A stretch of 64,000 bases of DNA from Arthrobacter oryzae (GTDB lineage Bacteria; Actinomycetota; Actinomycetes; Actinomycetales; Micrococcaceae): the NCBI RefSeq assembly GCF_030812315.1, contig NZ_JAUSSM010000003.1:456555-520554 (forward strand), given 5' to 3'. The position numbers were made by a program, and so were the translations under genes. Positions 7,809 through 16,950 of the stretch are shown here, one piece after another. Position 1 is the first letter of the stretch; each line of letters opens with the position of its first letter. The notes under the pieces are model-generated. The model made no database searches and had not been told where the DNA came from. It saw only the letters and a list, made by a program, of their open reading frames with translations.

Positions 7809-8729
7809 TCAGTTTCCTCCAGTGGCCTGCGGCCCGTCGTCGTCCGTACCGTCCAGGACAGACCGGATGGCATCCAGCTGATCCGGCTTCAGCAGGCCCC
7901 GGCTCGCGGCTCGGCGCGCTGTGGCCCGGGCCATGGCCAGGTAGGCCTCCAGAATATCGCCGCCGGCACCGGCGTCGTGTTCCCGCAGGGCCTCCGCGTG
8001 CGCCGCAACCGTGCCAACATCGCCGCGTGCCACGGGTCCGGTCAGGGCCGTTTCGCCGGAAGCCAGCGCGTTCTCCAGCGTGGCCCGGAGCAGCGGCCCC
8101 AGCATGCGGTCGGGGGCGTCGACGCCCACTTCGCGGAGCAGCTGCGAGGCCTGGGCCACGAGGGTGACCAAATGGTTCGAGCCGTGCGCCAAGGCCGCGT
8201 GGTACTGGGTGCGGTCACCCTCGGCGATGGCCACCGGCTCTGCGCCCATCTCCACCACCAGGGCCTGGGCGATCGGCAGCATGGCCACGTCCGCCGTAAC
8301 GCCGAACGTGCAGTCCAGCAGGCGGGTGAGGTCAAGGCTCATGCCCGTGAAGGTCATGGCAGGGTGCAGGGCGAGCGGGACGGCGCCGGCCGCCCGCACC
8401 GGGTGCAGGATGCCCACGCCGAAGCGGCCCGAGGTGTGGGCCACGAGCTGCCCGGGCTGCCAGGCCCCCAGCTTTGCGAGGCCCTGCACGAGTCCGCCGA
8501 GGGCGTCGTCCGGCACGGCCAGCAGCACCAGCTCGGACCGTTCCACGATGTCCTGGATGTCAAGCACGGGAACGCCGGGCAGCAGGGTTTCGGCGCGTTC
8601 CCGGCTCGCGTCCGAGACCGCGGAAACCCCGACGACGGCGTGCTCGGCAGCGCGGAGCGCCGCACCGAGGACTGCGCCCACCTTGCCGGCACCGATGATT
8701 CCGACGCCGAGGCGTCCTGGCTTAGCCAT
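7809..8729 (-). CDS. Rossmann-fold DUF2520 dehydrogenase-like protein
   Basis: A 306-aa protein with an N-terminal NAD(P)-binding motif [15 protein letters not shown] and a C-terminal helical domain typical of Rossmann-like plus DUF2520 proteins. The middle strand [11 protein letters not shown] and the segment ALHPAMTF are family hallmarks resembling 6-phosphogluconate or ketopantoate reductase-type enzymes. ATG 8729 is preceded by AGGAGG 8 nt away; it overlaps the end of the PH-domain gene by 8 bp. Its tight linkage to panC suggests a role near pantothenate synthesis, possibly in pantoate formation, but this is inference. Confidence 0.88.
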   Translation of the reverse strand: MAKPGRLGVGIIGAGKVGAVLGAALRAAEHAVVGVSAVSDASRERAETLLPGVPVLDIQDIVERSELVLLAVPDDALGGLVQGLAKLGAWQPGQLVAHTSGRFGVGILHPVRAAGAVPLALHPAMTFTGMSLDLTRLLDCTFGVTADVAMLPIAQALVVEMGAEPVAIAEGDRTQYHAALAHGSNHLVTLVAQASQLLREVGVDAPDRMLGPLLRATLENALASGETALTGPVARGDVGTVAAHAEALREHDAGAGGDILEAYLAMARATARRAASRGLLKPDQLDAIRSVLDGTDDDGPQATGGN

Positions 8730-10539
8730 GCTGCGGGCCCTCCTGGTGTTTCGGTCGGTGATCGGGCGCCTGCTGATGATCAGGATTCTCCCGGAGATCG
8801 GACTGGTCCGGAGGGGTTTCAGCCGACGGGGTTTCAGCCGACGGGGTGTCAGCCGGCTGAACAACCGTGCTGCCGGTGCTGGGAACCTCGTCCGCACTGT
8901 CCGTGGTGGCGGCCGCAAGTGCGGCGGCAACCGGCTCCGGCGCCACCTGGGCCAGCCATTGCTCGCTGGTCTGGCGTTTCCGGGCTTCCCTGGCGCGGGC
9001 GGCCTGGGCGTCGAAGAGCGCGCGGGCCTCGTCCAGTCCGGACTGGATGAGCCGGGGGGACACCGGGCCGGACGTGGTGTGGAGGACCAGGTCCGCCACG
9101 CGGAAGCGGCGTGCCAGCGGCCCCTGATGCAGGGCCATCGACTGCGTGCGCTGATGGGGAACCACCACCAGCTCGCGCCACAGCCGGCCGGAACGGATCA
9201 GCAGCGCCGTATCAGTGGCGGTGAAGCCGTTGCGCCGCCAGCCCAGCGGCGCCAGCAGCCGCACGCGGCGCGGACTGGTGACGAACCCGCCGTCGGGCTC
9301 TCCGGACGAAGCGCCCGCGGCGGGAGTGCCTCCGGACGAAGCGCCCGCGGCGGGAGTGCCCCCGGGGGAAGTGCCCCGGGCCGGCGCCAGTCCGGTCAGG
9401 CCGGCGGTAAAGACGCGGGCGGGATCCGGTGTTCCCGGGTCCGGGAGCACCAGCGACAGCATCCGCATGACGTCCGCCAGGACGCCCACCGGGAGAATCG
9501 TGGTACGTGAGGCGCCCTCGCCGTTGCTGCCCGGACCGCCGTAGCCGGCCACGTTCACCTGCATCCGGTACCAGCCGAAGATCCGCCACAGCGGCGGCTG
9601 TGTCACCTTCAGTGCCTGGATCCGGCCGGGCGGAAGTGTCTGCGCCTGCGTGTCCAGCAGCCCGTACCGGAGCCGGATGCCGTCCGGCGAAATGGCGGCG
9701 GTGAAGTTGTAGCCCTTGTTGAACGATCCCCAGTAAGCGGCGGCCAGGCCAAGGGCGGCGGGGATCAGGTAGAAGTAGAAGCCGCGGTTGTCGGTGATGG
9801 CGGACAGCACCACGGACGCCACACCGCCGATGACCACGAAGAAACTCTGCTCGCTCAGGAGCAGCGAACCCACCAGGCGCGACGGCGGGACGGACAGGAC
9901 CGGATACTCCGGTGCCTCGGGCAGGGCTTCTTCAGGCCGCTCCGGATTGGGTTCCAGCCCGGCCGCCCGGGCCAGGATGGTGGCCCGGAGCTGGCGGGCG
10001 TCGTCGATACGGAGGTAAGCAAGGCGTACGGCTGATTCGCCGGCGTCGGCCACCTCGAACTTGAGCTCGGCCAGGCCGAAGATCCTGGCCAGCAGCGGCT
10101 GGACAATGTCGATGGCCTGCACGCGGTCCAGCCGTGCCTGGCGCTGCTGCTTGAACAGGAAGCCAGTGTTGACCCGGACATAGCCCTCGGCGACCTGGTA
10201 GCGGGTGAAGTACCACGTCAGGATGAACCCCAGCACGGACAGCACCAGGACCAGCCCGCCGCCGGCGATCAGGAAGGGCACCCGTCCGGAATACATCTCG
10301 TCCATGAGGGGGCGGCCCTGCAGCATCCGTTCGAAGATGTCGCGGCCGAAGAAGAAGCAGATGGCGGCCAGCGCCACCCAGCCCCGGATGAACGGTGACG
10401 CGGGATGGACCCGCAACCACTCGCCGTCGGGCTTGATGGAAGCCTGCCCTGCGGGTGCATCACCGCCGGGAGCGCTTCCCCCGACGGGACCGCCGGCCGG
10501 TCCTGCTTCGTCAGAGGTCACAGCGTTCTCAGAGGTCAC
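8722..10539 (-). CDS. Membrane PH-domain protein, YdbT-like (bPH2/DUF304)
   Basis: A 605-aa membrane protein. After a Gly/Pro-rich 40-residue N-terminus come two hydrophobic segments (GWVALAAICFFFG, then LVLVLSVLGFILTWYF). Repeated bPH2 modules follow: the first begins VAEGYVRVNTGFLFKQQRQA; later ones contain RYGLLDTQAQTLPPGRIQAL and VVVPHQRTQSMALHQGPLAR. A Gly/Ser/Ala insert near residue 400 (PGGTPAAGASSGG) comes from a 30-bp tandem duplication, and the C-terminus is Pro/Glu/Thr-rich. It overlaps the smaller PH protein by 4 bp, the usual YdbS-YdbT arrangement. Function is unknown. Confidence 0.88.
   Translation of the reverse strand: MTSENAVTSDEAGPAGGPVGGSAPGGDAPAGQASIKPDGEWLRVHPASPFIRGWVALAAICFFFGRDIFERMLQGRPLMDEMYSGRVPFLIAGGGLVLVLSVLGFILTWYFTRYQVAEGYVRVNTGFLFKQQRQARLDRVQAIDIVQPLLARIFGLAELKFEVADAGESAVRLAYLRIDDARQLRATILARAAGLEPNPERPEEALPEAPEYPVLSVPPSRLVGSLLLSEQSFFVVIGGVASVVLSAITDNRGFYFYLIPAALGLAAAYWGSFNKGYNFTAAISPDGIRLRYGLLDTQAQTLPPGRIQALKVTQPPLWRIFGWYRMQVNVAGYGGPGSNGEGASRTTILPVGVLADVMRMLSLVLPDPGTPDPARVFTAGLTGLAPARGTSPGGTPAAGASSGGTPAAGASSGEPDGGFVTSPRRVRLLAPLGWRRNGFTATDTALLIRSGRLWRELVVVPHQRTQSMALHQGPLARRFRVADLVLHTTSGPVSPRLIQSGLDEARALFDAQAARAREARKRQTSEQWLAQVAPEPVAAALAAATTDSADEVPSTGSTVVQPADTPSAETPSAETPPDQSDLRENPDHQQAPDHRPKHQEGPQHG
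8813..8857. repeat. Three 15-bp tandem repeats in the YdbT-like C-terminus
   Basis: GGGGTTTCAGCCGAC occurs twice in tandem (8813-8842), then a degenerate third copy follows (8843-8857). They encode the Pro-Ser-Ala-Glu-Thr units in the tail. Confidence 0.8.
9301..9360. repeat. Perfect 30-bp tandem duplication in the YdbT-like gene
   Basis: Positions 9301-9330 and 9331-9360 are identical, starting TCCGGACGAAGCGCCCGCGG. The duplication is in frame and encodes a Gly-Thr-Pro-Ala-Ala-Gly-Ala-Ser-Ser-Gly unit twice; a decayed third unit follows. Confidence 0.9.
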
Positions 10540-11048
10540 AGCCCGGCCAGCCGTGCCGCGCCCCGGGCGGAAAGCTGCTCGCGGAGCCGTGCCCCTTCGT
10601 CAGCGGGCAGGCCCGGAATCTCCGCATTGGTGCCTGCCGAGGCGGTGTGCAGTTTGAGCGTGCACAGGCCGAGGCCGCGTTCCACCGGGCCTACCCCGAT
10701 GTCCACGTACTGCATCCGGCCGTAGGGAACCACCAGCGTGCGTTGGAAGAAGATGCCGCCGCGGATCAGGAGATCGTCGTCGCGCTCGGCATAGCCGATG
10801 GCCCGTACCTGCCGCGGGATCAGCACCAGCCGCCAGACAGCCAGGACCAGCATGAAGGCGGGGACCGTGATGGCAAGCCAGCGCGGAACCCAGTCCCACC
10901 AGCCCACCAGCGTGAACACCAGCGGCAACGAGAGCAGCCCCACGGCGATCAGGTTCCCGAACGCCCACTCAACCAGGCGGACGGTCACGTATTTGGGCGA
11001 AACCCGGAGCCAGGAAATCCCCGGCGGATCAATCGCCTCTGTAGGCAT
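10536..11048 (-). CDS. Membrane PH-domain protein, YdbS-like
   Basis: A 170-aa protein with two close hydrophobic segments (AVGLLSLPLVFTLVGWW; WLAITVPAFMLVLAVW) followed by one bacterial PH module (YAERDDDLLIRGGIFFQRT, VVPYGRMQYVDIGVGPVERG). This is the standard YdbS layout. ATG 11048 has GGAAGG about 5 nt upstream and overlaps the end of the DUF3180 gene by 20 bp; its stop overlaps the YdbT-like start by 4 bp. The two PH proteins are presumably co-translated and may form one membrane complex. Confidence 0.88.
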   Translation of the reverse strand: MPTEAIDPPGISWLRVSPKYVTVRLVEWAFGNLIAVGLLSLPLVFTLVGWWDWVPRWLAITVPAFMLVLAVWRLVLIPRQVRAIGYAERDDDLLIRGGIFFQRTLVVPYGRMQYVDIGVGPVERGLGLCTLKLHTASAGTNAEIPGLPADEGARLREQLSARGAARLAGL

Positions 11049-11556
11049 ATTCGCCTTCCCCCTTGGGTTTGCGGGCGGCCCTGCCGGGCATTCCCTGGGC
11101 GCCGTCGGCGTCGCCGTCTTCCGGCGGAATCCGGCAGAAACGTTCCACGACCAGTCCCACGATGATCATGGCAAGTCCCCCGCCGGCCATGGACAGGGCC
11201 AGCCAGGTGATTCCCTGGTCGCTGCGCAGGTTCCAGAGCCGCAGCAGGTCCAGGAAGATTCCTGCATGCCAGCCCAGCAGCACACTTCCGGTGTAGGCGC
11301 AGGCCTGGGCGAGGACAAGGGTCCACGCGGCCAGGATGGGGTTCAGCATTTTCTTCTTCTTGCCGTTCCGCCAGCGCAGGACGCGGATCCCCAGCACCAG
11401 CGTGAGCGCCACGATCACTCCCATGGTCACCAGGCCGGTCTGCGGCAGCACCGGGGTGGCCAGGCCGTAGCGGGTGGTCATGACCGCCGCGAACCAGCCG
11501 GCAATGGCCAGGACCAGGCCCACAACGATCAGGAGGAACGGATTGACTGGTTTCAC
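11029..11556 (-). CDS. DUF3180 integral membrane protein
   Basis: A 175-aa protein with four hydrophobic segments (starting PFLLIVVGLVLAIAGWFAA, TGLVTMGVIVALTLVLG, LVLAQACAYTGSVLLGW, WLALSMAGGGLAMIIVGLV) and a charged C-terminus. Length, topology and position directly after folK match the actinobacterial DUF3180 family. GTG 11556 lies 3 nt after the folK stop. No function is known; the link to folate genes is positional only. Confidence 0.88.
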   Translation of the reverse strand: MKPVNPFLLIVVGLVLAIAGWFAAVMTTRYGLATPVLPQTGLVTMGVIVALTLVLGIRVLRWRNGKKKKMLNPILAAWTLVLAQACAYTGSVLLGWHAGIFLDLLRLWNLRSDQGITWLALSMAGGGLAMIIVGLVVERFCRIPPEDGDADGAQGMPGRAARKPKGEGEYAYRGD

Positions 11557-11559
11557 GGG

Positions 11560-12114
11560 CTACTCCACCGCTCCGGCAGTGGGCAGGCCGTCGAAGTCCC
11601 CGAAACCGTCAAACGGAGCCAGGTCCGGGAAATCGGCGGCCTTGGCCGCCAGTTCGCCCACCCGCACGCCGTTGAGCTCGGCGGCGGGGTCGATGAGCGA
11701 CCACGGGTACAGCACAAACGCCCGTTCCGCGGCGCGGGGATGGGGCAGGGTCAGGGTGGGGTCGGAGCTCACCACATCCGCGTAGGCGATGATGTCAACG
11801 TCCAGGGTCCGCGGACCCCACCGGACCTCCCGCACCCTGTGGTGCTTGTTTTCAACGGCCTGGCAATGGCGCAGCAGCTCCAATGGCGGCAGCGACGTCT
11901 CAACCGTAATGACCATGTTCAGGAAGTCCGGCTGGCCCTCGGGGCCGCCCACGGCCTTGGTCTGCACCACCGGGGACACCGCGGTCAGCCGCACTTCCGG
12001 CCGGTCGACGAGGTCGGCGACGGCGCTGGAGAGAGTGTCGTTCCGCTCCCCCAGGTTGCTGCCGAGCGCCAGCACGGCCCGGACATACGGGTTGTTCGAA
12101 TACGGAGGGTTCAT
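11560..12114 (-). CDS. folK: 2-amino-4-hydroxy-6-hydroxymethyldihydropteridine pyrophosphokinase (HPPK)
   Basis: HPPK transfers pyrophosphate from ATP to hydroxymethyl-dihydropterin, just before the FolP step. The 184-aa protein has ALGSNLGER near the N-terminus, the FLNMVITVET strand, and the signature RWGPRTLDVDII with metal-binding Asp residues, followed by LPHPRAAERAFVLYPW. The C-terminus is a short acidic tail absent from E. coli FolK. The gene overlaps folB by 4 bp (ATGA type), so translation is likely coupled. Confidence 0.96.
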   Translation of the reverse strand: MNPPYSNNPYVRAVLALGSNLGERNDTLSSAVADLVDRPEVRLTAVSPVVQTKAVGGPEGQPDFLNMVITVETSLPPLELLRHCQAVENKHHRVREVRWGPRTLDVDIIAYADVVSSDPTLTLPHPRAAERAFVLYPWSLIDPAAELNGVRVGELAAKAADFPDLAPFDGFGDFDGLPTAGAVE

Positions 12115-12470
12115 GACCGCCGCCGATGCACGCTGACGGAGACGTCACCGAACTCAACCTCGATGGGTGCCTTGGGTTTGTGCACCGTGATGTCCACGGC
12201 GGCCAGCGGGAACTCCTGCAGGAGGTCGTCGGCGATGCGCACGGCAAGGGCCTCGATCAGGTTCAGGGGCTCGCCGGTGATCCAGTGCTTGATGCGTTCG
12301 GCCACCTCGCCGTAGTGCGCGGTGTCCAGTACGTCATCCGACGCGGCAGCCTTGGTGAAATCCAGGTGCAGCACGGCATCGACGATGAACGGCTGGCCAT
12401 CGCGTCGTTCGAAATCGAACACCCCGTGGTGGCCGACGGCGGTAACACCGCTCAGCGTGATTGTGTCCAT
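12111..12470 (-). CDS. folB: Dihydroneopterin aldolase
   Basis: FolB cleaves dihydroneopterin to hydroxymethyl-dihydropterin and glycolaldehyde. The 119-aa protein has the typical N-terminus DTITLSGVTAVGHHGVFDFE, then DTAHYGEVAERI, the catalytic region LIEALAVRIADDLL, and VDITVHKPKAPI. ATG 12470 gives the family's usual length; upstream in-frame codons run into folP's 3' end. It lies 13 nt after folP and overlaps folK. Confidence 0.95.
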   Translation of the reverse strand: MDTITLSGVTAVGHHGVFDFERRDGQPFIVDAVLHLDFTKAAASDDVLDTAHYGEVAERIKHWITGEPLNLIEALAVRIADDLLQEFPLAAVDITVHKPKAPIEVEFGDVSVSVHRRRS

Positions 12471-12483
12471 CGTGGCTGCCTGC

Positions 12484-13419
12484 CTAGTTGGTGGGGCTGG
12501 TGTCGCCGAGCGGTCCGGGCGACATCCGTGCGGCAACCTTGACGGCGTCAAGGCTGGGTCCGACGTCGTGCACCCGCACGGCCCACGCGCCGCGTGCGGC
12601 GCTGATGGACGTGATGGCGGCAGTCGCGTGGTCCCGTTCCTCGGGAGCTGCGGCTTTGCCCGCCACGGTCAGGAGCGTGCCGAGGAAGCGCTTGCGGGAC
12701 GCCCCGACCAGGATCCTGTGGCCAAGGGCCGCCAGCGGTCCCATGTTCCGCAGGAGTTCCCAGTTCTGCTCATCGTTCTTGGAGAAGCCGAGGCCCGGGT
12801 CCACAATGATCTGTTCCGGTGCCACCCCGGCCGCGTACAGCTTGTCCCGCACGCCCACCAGTTCGGCGGCGACTTCCTCCGCCACGTTGCCGTAGTCGGT
12901 GAGCGAGTTCATGGTCTTGGCGTCACCCCGGCGGTGGGTCAGGACGTACGGGGCGCCGGTACGCGCAACCAGTTCGGCCATCTCCGGCTCAACGGTCAGT
13001 CCGGAGACATCGTTGATGATGGTGGCGCCGGCCTTGAGGGCTGCGGCCGCGGTTTCAGCGTGCGTGGTGTCGATGCTGACCAGGGCGCCGGCCTTGACCA
13101 AGGCCTCGACGACCGGCAGCACACGGCGCTGTTCCTCTTCGGGGCTGACTTCCTCCGCACCGGGGCGCGTGGATTCACCGCCCACATCGATGATGTCGGC
13201 GCCCGCGTAGAACATCCGGAGGCCCGCCGCGATGGCGGTGTCCGGCGTCGGGTGCTTGCCGCCGTCGCTGAAGGAATCCGGGGTGACGTTCAGGATGCCC
13301 ATCACCAGCGTGCGGTCCGTGGGGAGATCTTCAAACTTGGCTGCCGGCCGCGGTTTACGCAGGATTGGCAAGGGGCTTGTTGCGGGTCCGGTTCCAGGGG
13401 CAGCAGCTAGGGAGTCCAT
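12484..13419 (-). CDS. folP: Dihydropteroate synthase
   Basis: FolP condenses hydroxymethyl-dihydropterin pyrophosphate with p-aminobenzoate; it is the sulfonamide target. The 311-aa TIM-barrel protein shows MGILNVTPDSFSDGG, DVGGESTRPGA, IINDVSG, the strand YVLTHRRGD, DPGLGFSK and VGASRKRFLG. An N-terminal extension of about 35 residues precedes the first strand, longer than in E. coli. ATG 13419 lies 11 nt after folE. Confidence 0.96.
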   Translation of the reverse strand: MDSLAAAPGTGPATSPLPILRKPRPAAKFEDLPTDRTLVMGILNVTPDSFSDGGKHPTPDTAIAAGLRMFYAGADIIDVGGESTRPGAEEVSPEEEQRRVLPVVEALVKAGALVSIDTTHAETAAAALKAGATIINDVSGLTVEPEMAELVARTGAPYVLTHRRGDAKTMNSLTDYGNVAEEVAAELVGVRDKLYAAGVAPEQIIVDPGLGFSKNDEQNWELLRNMGPLAALGHRILVGASRKRFLGTLLTVAGKAAAPEERDHATAAITSISAARGAWAVRVHDVGPSLDAVKVAARMSPGPLGDTSPTN

Positions 13420-13430
13420 AGTCTGTTTTA

Positions 13431-14084
13431 TTACCTTCCGAGTATGAGGCTCATGGCTTCGGCGCGGGTGGCCGGGTCATGCAGTTGACCGCGCACGGCA
13501 CTGGTGACGGTCTTGGCGCCGGGCTTGCGGATACCGCGCATGGACATGCACAGGTGTTCGCATTCGATGACCACGATCGCACCGCGCGGCTTCAGGTGCG
13601 TTACAAGTGCTTCGACGATCTGGGTGGTGAGGCGCTCCTGAACCTGCGGCCGCTTGGCGAACATGTCCACGAGCCTGGCCAGCTTGCTCAGTCCGGTGAC
13701 TTTGCCGTCATGGGACGGGATGTAGCCAACGTGCGCCACTCCGTGGAATGGCACCAGGTGATGCTCGCAGGTGGAGTAGAACGGAATGTCCTTGACCAGG
13801 ACCAGTTCCTCGTGGTCCAGGTCAAAGGTGGTGGACAGGATTTCCGCCGGGTCATGGTGCAGGCCGGCGAAGACCTCGGCGTAGGCCTTGGCCACCCTTT
13901 TGGGGGTGTCCAGGAGCCCGCCGCGGTCCGGGTCTTCACCGATGGCCAGCAGGATTTCCCGCACGGCCGCCTCGATCCGCCGGCGGTCCACCTTGTGGTC
14001 CGAGCGCCGCGAGGAGCTGCGGGGTGAACTGCCAGTTGAGGGATCGGCGGTGGCGGAAACGTCGTCGTCGTCGAAATGATTCAC
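13431..14084 (-). CDS. folE: GTP cyclohydrolase I
   Basis: FolE converts GTP to dihydroneopterin triphosphate, the first folate step. The 217-aa protein has the zinc ligands in [12 protein letters not shown] and [11 protein letters not shown], and the substrate segment [19 protein letters not shown] low-complexity Asp/Ser/Arg N-terminus (about 30 residues) precedes the conserved helix. GTG 14084 is preceded 6 nt upstream by TAAGCT, which overlaps the ftsH stop, so folE may be made both by read-through and from its own leaderless promoter. Confidence 0.96.
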   Translation of the reverse strand: MNHFDDDDVSATADPSTGSSPRSSSRRSDHKVDRRRIEAAVREILLAIGEDPDRGGLLDTPKRVAKAYAEVFAGLHHDPAEILSTTFDLDHEELVLVKDIPFYSTCEHHLVPFHGVAHVGYIPSHDGKVTGLSKLARLVDMFAKRPQVQERLTTQIVEALVTHLKPRGAIVVIECEHLCMSMRGIRKPGAKTVTSAVRGQLHDPATRAEAMSLILGR

Positions 14085-14090
14085 AGCAGA

Positions 14091-14096
14091 AGCTTA
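14091..14096 (-). promoter_or_regulatory. -10-like hexamer of folE overlapping the ftsH stop codon
   Basis: Minus-strand TAAGCT lies 6 nt before the folE GTG; its first three bases are the ftsH TAA stop. There is no Shine-Dalgarno in the 9-bp gap. Confidence 0.35.
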
Positions 14097-16163
14097 GCCG
14101 TGATGCGGTCCGTCGGCGCCGACGTCCGTAACACCGCCCCCAAAGCTCTCCTGGCTTGCGACGCCCTGCGGGTGCGGCGGCTGCGCGTCCAGCGGCTCCT
14201 CCAGCCGGGCTTCCTTGGCCTCTTCCTGGGCTTCACGTTCGGCCTTTTCGAGGCGGGATTCCACGGGACCCGCGGTCTGCACCGGACGGGTTTCCTTGGA
14301 GAGCCATACCTCGCGGAAATCACGCTTGCGGATGTCCCGGAAGACGTGCGCAATCTCAGCCTGGTTCAGGGTTTCACGCTCAAGGAGCTCGAGGGCCAGC
14401 GAATCCAGGATGTCGCGGTTTTCGGTGAGGATCGCGTACGCCTCGTCATGGGCCTGGTCGATCAGGCGGCGCACTTCCTCGTCCACGATGTAGGCGATCT
14501 GGTCCGAGTAGTTGCGCTCATGGCCGGCATCGCGGCCAAGGAACGGCTCGCCGCCGCCCTGGCCGAGGCGGACGGCACCGACGCGTTCGCTCATGCCGAA
14601 TTCCGTGACCATCTTGCGGGCGGTCGAGGTGGCCTTCTCGATGTCGTTGGAGGCGCCGGTGGACGGATCGTGGAAGACGATTTCCTCGGCCACGCGGCCG
14701 CCCATCGCATACGCCATCTGGTCCAGCAGTTCGTTGCGGGTGATGGAGTACTTGTCATTTTCCGGAACCACCATGGTGTAGCCCAGGGCACGGCCGCGGG
14801 GCAGGATGGTGATCTTGGTGACCGGAGCGGAATTCCGCAGGGCGGCAGCGACGAGGGCGTGTCCGCCTTCGTGGTACGCCGTGATCTTGCGCTCGTGTTC
14901 CTTCATGACCCGGCTGCGCTTCTGCGGGCCGGCCATCACGCGGTCGATGGCTTCATCGAGGGCGCGGTCGTCAATCAGGTTGGCGTTGGAGCGGGCCGTC
15001 AGCAGGGCGGCCTCGTTGAGGACGTTCGCCAGGTCCGCACCGGTGTAGCCGGGCGTCTTCTTGGCAACGGCCTTCAGGTCGACGCCGGGAGCCATCGGCT
15101 TGCCCTTGGCGTGGACCTGCAGGATCTGGTCGCGGCCTACGAGGTCGGGGGCTTCAACGGTGATCTGGCGGTCGAAGCGGCCCGGACGCAGGAGGGCCGG
15201 GTCCAGGACGTCGGGCCGGTTGGTGGCGGCGATCAGGATGACGTTGGTCTTGACGTCGAAGCCGTCCATCTCAACCAGCAGCTGGTTGAGGGTCTGTTCA
15301 CGTTCGTCGTTGCCGCCGCCGATGCCGGCGCCGCGGTGGCGGCCGACGGCGTCGATCTCGTCCACGAAGATGATGGCCGGTGAGCTGGCCTTGGCCTGCT
15401 CGAAGAGGTCGCGGACACGGGATGCACCCACGCCGACGAACATTTCGACGAAGTCGGAACCCGAGATGGAGAAGAACGGAACTCCTGCTTCACCGGCGAC
15501 GGCGCGGGCCAGCAGGGTCTTGCCGGTGCCCGGAGGGCCGTAGAGCAGCACGCCCTTGGGGATCTTGGCGCCCACGGCCTGGAACTTGGCCGGTTCCTGG
15601 AGGAATTCCTTGATTTCCTGGAGCTCTTCCACGGCCTCGTCTGCGCCGGCGACGTCGTTGAAGGTCACCTGGGGCATGTCCTTGTTGACCAGCTTGGCCT
15701 TGGACTTGCCGAACTGCATGATCTTGGATCCGCCGCCCTGCATGCGCGAGAGCAGGAACCAGAAGAGGACGCCGAGCAGGAGCACGGGGACCAGCAGCGA
15801 GAACAGCCCGGAGAACCAGTTGTTTTCGATCGGCTGGTCTGTGAAGCCGCTGGAGGGGTTGGCATCCGTGACGGCCTTGACCACGTCCGCGGCGCGGGCG
15901 TTGACGAAGAAGAACTGGACGTTCTTGCCCTTGTCCTGCCCGTCGATCACCAGGTTGTCCTTGAGGATCAGGTCCACGCGGTTCTCCGCGTCGAAGATCT
16001 TCGCCTGTTCCACCTTGCCGCTGTCCGCGAGGAGCGCGAGGCCCGGTTTCGTGTCAATCCGGGTGGACCCGCCGGGAGCGAGCGTGGCAAAGGCCAGCAG
16101 GAGCATTCCGACCACAACTACGATCCAGATGCCCGGGCCCTTGAAGAAACTCTTAGCTTTCAT
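14094..16163 (-). CDS. ftsH: ATP-dependent zinc metalloprotease FtsH
   Basis: FtsH is a membrane-anchored hexameric AAA+ protease that degrades misfolded membrane and regulatory proteins. The 689-aa protein has TM1 ([18 protein letters not shown]), an extracytoplasmic domain, TM2 ([18 protein letters not shown]), Walker A GPPGTGKT, Walker B IIFVDEID, the SRH region [19 protein letters not shown], and the zinc site HEGGH with a downstream Asp ligand region. The Lys/Glu/Pro-rich C-terminal tail is usual for actinobacteria. It leads the fol-panC run; TATAGC at 16251-16246 on the minus strand is a candidate -10 in the 206-bp gap to hpt. Confidence 0.97.
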   Translation of the reverse strand: MKAKSFFKGPGIWIVVVVGMLLLAFATLAPGGSTRIDTKPGLALLADSGKVEQAKIFDAENRVDLILKDNLVIDGQDKGKNVQFFFVNARAADVVKAVTDANPSSGFTDQPIENNWFSGLFSLLVPVLLLGVLFWFLLSRMQGGGSKIMQFGKSKAKLVNKDMPQVTFNDVAGADEAVEELQEIKEFLQEPAKFQAVGAKIPKGVLLYGPPGTGKTLLARAVAGEAGVPFFSISGSDFVEMFVGVGASRVRDLFEQAKASSPAIIFVDEIDAVGRHRGAGIGGGNDEREQTLNQLLVEMDGFDVKTNVILIAATNRPDVLDPALLRPGRFDRQITVEAPDLVGRDQILQVHAKGKPMAPGVDLKAVAKKTPGYTGADLANVLNEAALLTARSNANLIDDRALDEAIDRVMAGPQKRSRVMKEHERKITAYHEGGHALVAAALRNSAPVTKITILPRGRALGYTMVVPENDKYSITRNELLDQMAYAMGGRVAEEIVFHDPSTGASNDIEKATSTARKMVTEFGMSERVGAVRLGQGGGEPFLGRDAGHERNYSDQIAYIVDEEVRRLIDQAHDEAYAILTENRDILDSLALELLERETLNQAEIAHVFRDIRKRDFREVWLSKETRPVQTAGPVESRLEKAEREAQEEAKEARLEEPLDAQPPHPQGVASQESFGGGVTDVGADGPHHG

Positions 16164-16369
16164 CTGATCGGGGGCTGGCCCCGTCCCTCCTGGTAGTGCT
16201 GCACGGCGACTGGTCTGCGCGCGTGTGGTGCTGCGTCAGCTTCTAGCTATACACCGTTCGGAGTGATTCACGCACGATGCAGGGCAAAAGTTCCCTCTAG
16301 GCGTAGCGGGGCAGGGCCGCGGCCCGTTGCGGGGCCCGGCCGGACCGGGAGGGATCCCGGGTGATGCGC

Positions 16370-16924
16370 TTATTCGTAGACGTGGGGCGCCAGAGTGCCC
16401 ACGAAGTCCAGGTTGCGGTACTTCTCGGCGTAGTCGAGGCCGTAGCCCACGACGAATTCGTTCGGGATGTCGTAGCCGACGTACTTGACGTCGATCTGGA
16501 CCTTGGCGGCCGTGGGCTTGCGGAACGCGGTGCAGATTTCCACCGAGGCCGTGCCGCGGGATTCCAGGTTGGTCTTGAGCCAGGACAGGGTCAGGCCGGA
16601 ATCGATGATGTCTTCGACGATCAGCACGTCCTTGCCCATGAGGTCCGTGTCGAGGTCCTTGAGGATGCGCACAACGCCGGAGGACTGGGTCCCGGAACCG
16701 TAGGAGGACACTGCCATCCAGTCCATTGAAACGTGGCTGTGAAGTGCCCGCGCCAGGTCTGCCATGACCATGACTGCGCCCTTCAGAACGCCGACGATGA
16801 GGAGCTCCCGGCCCTCGTAGTCCTTGTCGATCTGGGCAGCGAGCTCGGTAATCCGCTGCTGGATCTGATCCTTGGTGTAGAGAACGTGCTTGAGGTCTGC
16901 CTGGACGTCGTTTGAATCCACCAA
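16370..16924 (-). CDS. hpt: Hypoxanthine (hypoxanthine-guanine) phosphoribosyltransferase
   Basis: Hpt salvages hypoxanthine and guanine with PRPP. The 184-aa protein has LLIVGVLKGAVMVMADLAR, the flexible-loop region SSYGSGTQSSG, and the PRPP motif VLIVEDIIDSGLTL. The C-terminus YRNLDFVGTL is typical. Two starts are possible: TTG 16924 or GTG 16921; the AGGAG upstream is spaced better (6 nt) for GTG. It follows tilS by 26 bp, the conserved tilS-hpt-ftsH order. A GC-rich inverted repeat (CCGGGA...TCCCGG, about 16345-16361) after the stop could end the transcript. Confidence 0.95.
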   Translation of the reverse strand: MVDSNDVQADLKHVLYTKDQIQQRITELAAQIDKDYEGRELLIVGVLKGAVMVMADLARALHSHVSMDWMAVSSYGSGTQSSGVVRILKDLDTDLMGKDVLIVEDIIDSGLTLSWLKTNLESRGTASVEICTAFRKPTAAKVQIDVKYVGYDIPNEFVVGYGLDYAEKYRNLDFVGTLAPHVYE

Positions 16925-16950
16925 TGGCTCCTGTGTAGATGCGGGTGCGA

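Noticed and set aside
7560..9510. Long rightward open frames of 496 and 499 aa opposite panC and the DUF2520/PH genes
   Set aside because: They are antisense to genes with intact family motifs and contain no recognisable domain; long shadow frames are normal at this GC content.
14076..15383. 435-aa rightward frame opposite ftsH
   Set aside because: Antisense to the FtsH protease and AAA domains; no domain of its own.
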